Source: Symbiodinium natans
Taxonomy: Eukaryota; Sar; Dinophyceae; Suessiales; Symbiodiniaceae
NCBI GenBank assembly: GCA_905221605.1
Contig: CAJNDS010002542.1
Location: 124,001 to 188,000 of the forward strand
Direction: 5' to 3'
Length of the DNA: 64,000 bases
Both the position numbers and the translations under genes were made by a program. Positions within the stretch are counted from its first letter, which is position 1, and every line of letters starts with the position of its first letter. This document shows positions 61,982 through 64,000 of this stretch, piece by piece. The notes under the pieces are model-generated. The model was not told the origin of the DNA. It did no database searches and saw only the letters and a program-made list of their open reading frames with translations.

Positions 61982-63421
61982 ATGGTGCGAGCCTACCTGC
62001 CGGAAGATGACTTTAAAGCTATGCCCTATTGGCAGCAATGGGACGAGGTAGTGAAGATGATCTTCGAGGTCGGTGGCTTGCCCGCTTTACCGGCCACCAT
62101 GATGCACCTCGTGTGGAACTTGCTCCAAATGGGCTTGTGGTACGCCACTGCTCGCGCATTCCCCTCGCCCGACGGGTTCTACTTCGGCTTCCTCCGGAAT
62201 GCACTCATGGGCCACTTCTTGTTCGAGTTCCTATCTTGGACAGGTACCTACTCAGGGCCGCTCATGGGAAACATCAACCCACCGTTCCCCTGGACCCGGA
62301 TGCGCTTCATCCGCGGAACCATCAAGGAGCCCTTCTTCCAGTGCCTGGGCTACAAGCGAACCTGGCTGGACGTTTTGGTGTGCTCCGCGGTGGTGCCCAT
62401 CATGATCTTTCTCCTGGTCACCCCGGACGCCGGAGTTTGGGAGGCGCTCTGGCCCGCCTGCGTTTGGACGCTCTTCATCTTGGACTACTCCTGCTACACA
62501 GGCTTTTTCGGTGCCTGGCACGGGCCCGTCTCCTTGATATTTGGATCAAGGGCTTTCTTCGGCCCCCATGGGACGAATGCTGGGCTCCAGCTAGTGCTGC
62601 TGATGACCTGGATCGGCAGTGGTGTCGCGAAGCACGGAGACTGGTTCGTGGTGAACTTTGCGGCGGAGTGGGTGCTGCCCTACATCTTCGCAGGAAGCCG
62701 CTTCTGGCAGAACCTCATCTACAAGGACATCTCGGGAGGGGACTGCTCCCCGACGCGACTAGCAGCCGTCTTGGGCTATATGGCTGCGATACTGGAGTGG
62801 GCGGGTCCCTTATTCCTGCTCGCCGCTCCTCTGTGCGGATCATGCAGATCATATCAGGCCTCCACAGCCTTGATAGGGCTGGGACTGATGGTTCTGATGC
62901 ACATCTACATCATCGTCCACCTGCCCTTCATCGACGTGTTTGCCATCAACTTGATCCCGATCCTTTGGTCCATCTACTGCTTCTGGATGACCTGCGTGGG
63001 TTTTGACTATGTGGACTTGTGGCTAATGCCCTTGCCTTTGAAACTCTGCTTTGTCGGCTTTGCTCTCCAGACCGTCTATGGGCAGATCTACACGGACCGG
63101 GTGTGCTACCAGAACTGTTATCGCTTCTGGTCCGGCAACTTCTCCTTCTCCTGGTTCCTGATGACCGACTCCGCCATCGAAAAGATAAAGAGCCGCGTGA
63201 TCTCCACGGCCGTCTTCCCTCCGTCCGAAGATTTGAAAGCCTCCGGCCTCATGGCAGAGTGGGAGTGCGACTTCTTCGCCTACTTTGCCGTGGGAATGCT
63301 TTGGGCCGTCATGCCCTCCCAGCGGCTTCTGCCGCTCATGGTCCACGAGGTCACCAAGGGCAAGGCCCTACATGAGCTTAACTTGATGCCTGCCTGGGCG
63401 GTCGTGAACCACTGCATCTAG
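61982..63421 (+). CDS. Polytopic membrane protein, DUF3556-like
   Basis: An intronless gene, the only long uninterrupted host frame in the window. The frame is open from 61,832, but the ATG at 61,982 (MVRAYLPEDDFKAMPYWQQW) is preferred. It gives 479 residues, and two splice-type acceptors (TTTTCAG ending 61,944 and CTTCTTCTAG ending 61,971) lie just upstream, as expected if a spliced leader is added. I count seven to nine hydrophobic segments. Between the second and third lies a conserved-looking GPLMGNINPPFPW..MRFIRGT, and near the C-terminus VCYQNCYRFWSGNFSFSWF. The layout (gap, RGT motif, late Y-x-GNW-like motif) resembles DUF3556 membrane proteins of actinobacteria, whose function is unknown. 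Family assignment is by eye and provisional; the gene itself is secure. Confidence 0.6.
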   Translation: MVRAYLPEDDFKAMPYWQQWDEVVKMIFEVGGLPALPATMMHLVWNLLQMGLWYATARAFPSPDGFYFGFLRNALMGHFLFEFLSWTGTYSGPLMGNINPPFPWTRMRFIRGTIKEPFFQCLGYKRTWLDVLVCSAVVPIMIFLLVTPDAGVWEALWPACVWTLFILDYSCYTGFFGAWHGPVSLIFGSRAFFGPHGTNAGLQLVLLMTWIGSGVAKHGDWFVVNFAAEWVLPYIFAGSRFWQNLIYKDISGGDCSPTRLAAVLGYMAAILEWAGPLFLLAAPLCGSCRSYQASTALIGLGLMVLMHIYIIVHLPFIDVFAINLIPILWSIYCFWMTCVGFDYVDLWLMPLPLKLCFVGFALQTVYGQIYTDRVCYQNCYRFWSGNFSFSWFLMTDSAIEKIKSRVISTAVFPPSEDLKASGLMAEWECDFFAYFAVGMLWAVMPSQRLLPLMVHEVTKGKALHELNLMPAWAVVNHCI

Positions 63422-63439
63422 GATCCAGGGAGTAGGTTT

Positions 63440-63535
63440 TTTGTTCATTTTGTTTAGGGTTTAGATTCCCTCACAAGCCCCTGTAAAGCAACAAGGGCAC
63501 AATTTTTATTCCTGGGTTACTCTTGGGTCACCCTA
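63440..63535 (+). repeat. Dispersed 'TTCCCT..AAGGGTACCC..TTGGGT' repeat
   Basis: GTTTAGATTCCCTCACAAG.. and ..GGTTACTCTTGGGTC resemble stretches at 46,735-46,790, 47,745-47,920 and 50,030-50,095. The last part recurs at 63,608-63,625. Confidence 0.5.
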
Positions 63536-63539
63536 AACC

Positions 63540-63595
63540 CTAAGCCCTAAACTACCCTAAATCCTAAACCCTAAACCCTAAACCCTAAACCCTTC
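63540..63595 (+). repeat. CCCTAAA array
   Basis: Degenerate then clean heptamers between two fragments of the dispersed repeat. Confidence 0.9.
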
Positions 63596-63630
63596 AATTT
63601 TATTCCTATAGGTTACTCTTGGGTCTAGGC

Positions 63631-63712
63631 ATGGGCAGCGCCAGCAACGATGACGGCCGTGTGACCCAGCTCCTTCCGCGACTCCAAGAGGTCGTCAACT
63701 TTGAGTGTCTTG
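63631..63712 (+). CDS. First exon of an unidentified gene
   Basis: The ATG at 63,631 opens MGSASNDDGRVTQLLPRLQE then VVNFECL and one extra base. It meets a consensus donor GTAAGC at 63,713. A possible acceptor lies just upstream (CTTGGGTCTAG, ending 63,628). The gene continues beyond the window. Family unknown. Confidence 0.5.
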
Positions 63713-63724
63713 GTAAGCCCAGCG

Positions 63725-63860
63725 GTTTCGGGTCTAGGGTTTAGGGTTTAGGGTTTAGGGTTTAGGGTTTAGGGTTTAGCAATTCAGGGCTGAGGGTTTA
63801 GGGTTTAGGGTTTAGGGTCCATGGTTAGGGTTCAGGGTTTAGGGTCTAGGGTTTAGGGTC
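63725..63860 (+). repeat. TTTAGGG array
   Basis: Clean TTTAGGG units (63,736-63,778) followed by variants with GGTC and GGTT. This is intronic filler downstream of the first exon. Confidence 0.95.
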
Positions 63861-64000
63861 TAGGGTTTTTTGGTGTAGCTAACCCAAAAAAGGGGGTGCC
63901 CTTATTGCAATGTGGTTCCTGGGCTACCAAGGAGTGGCGAGTGTGTTTGCCTGCGGTGTAAGTCCTGCTCCGGCTTCGGTGGCAAGATGGCCTACGAAGC

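Overview
This window looks like nuclear DNA of a dinoflagellate, probably a Symbiodiniaceae-like or related alga. The basis is mixed. The sequence is saturated with Arabidopsis-type telomere repeats (TTTAGGG/CCCTAAA) in both orientations, lying between very short exon-like coding pieces. Three gene types I associate with dinoflagellates are present: 'CEKxxxW' pentatricopeptide (PPR) repeats, a ubiquitin-like plus ankyrin protein starting MLRVRQLSGEE, and an intronless polytopic membrane protein. I see no bacterial operon, tRNA, rRNA or CRISPR array.

Layout. 1-22,000: telomere-like filler, simple repeats and scattered candidate mini-exons, mostly on the plus strand, not assembled into a gene. 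22,012-33,047: the most unusual part, two almost identical head-to-tail copies of a 5.4-kb unit plus a third copy of its 240-bp end. Each unit carries, on the minus strand, a DDE transposase of Tc1/mariner type and a large protein that reads as a HUH-endonuclease plus SF3-helicase replication initiator (Rep). Each also holds a 265-bp imperfect palindrome between the genes and an eight-unit array of about 126 bp upstream of the transposase. The outer ends form inverted repeats next to TA dinucleotides. 33,050-35,780: filler with a few mini-exons. 35,788-44,530: a dispersed multi-exon PPR gene or gene remnant, with an 800-bp array of 21-bp repeats in one intron. 44,530-51,120: filler, hairpin repeats and mini-exons. 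51,320-53,258: a C-rich then G-rich strand-switching block inserted in an older repeat. 53,800-61,600: mini-exons including a ubiquitin-like/ankyrin gene. 61,832-63,421: one long intact gene for a multi-pass membrane protein resembling DUF3556. 63,631 on: a first exon with a good donor site.

The Rep/transposase pair is the best candidate for an undescribed system. Head-to-tail copies sharing terminal repeats are what a rolling-circle or circular intermediate would leave, and a HUH Rep next to a cut-and-paste transposase is an unusual pairing. Family calls come from motifs read by eye. Exon calls rest on reading-frame quality and AG/GT borders. None was tested by a database search.
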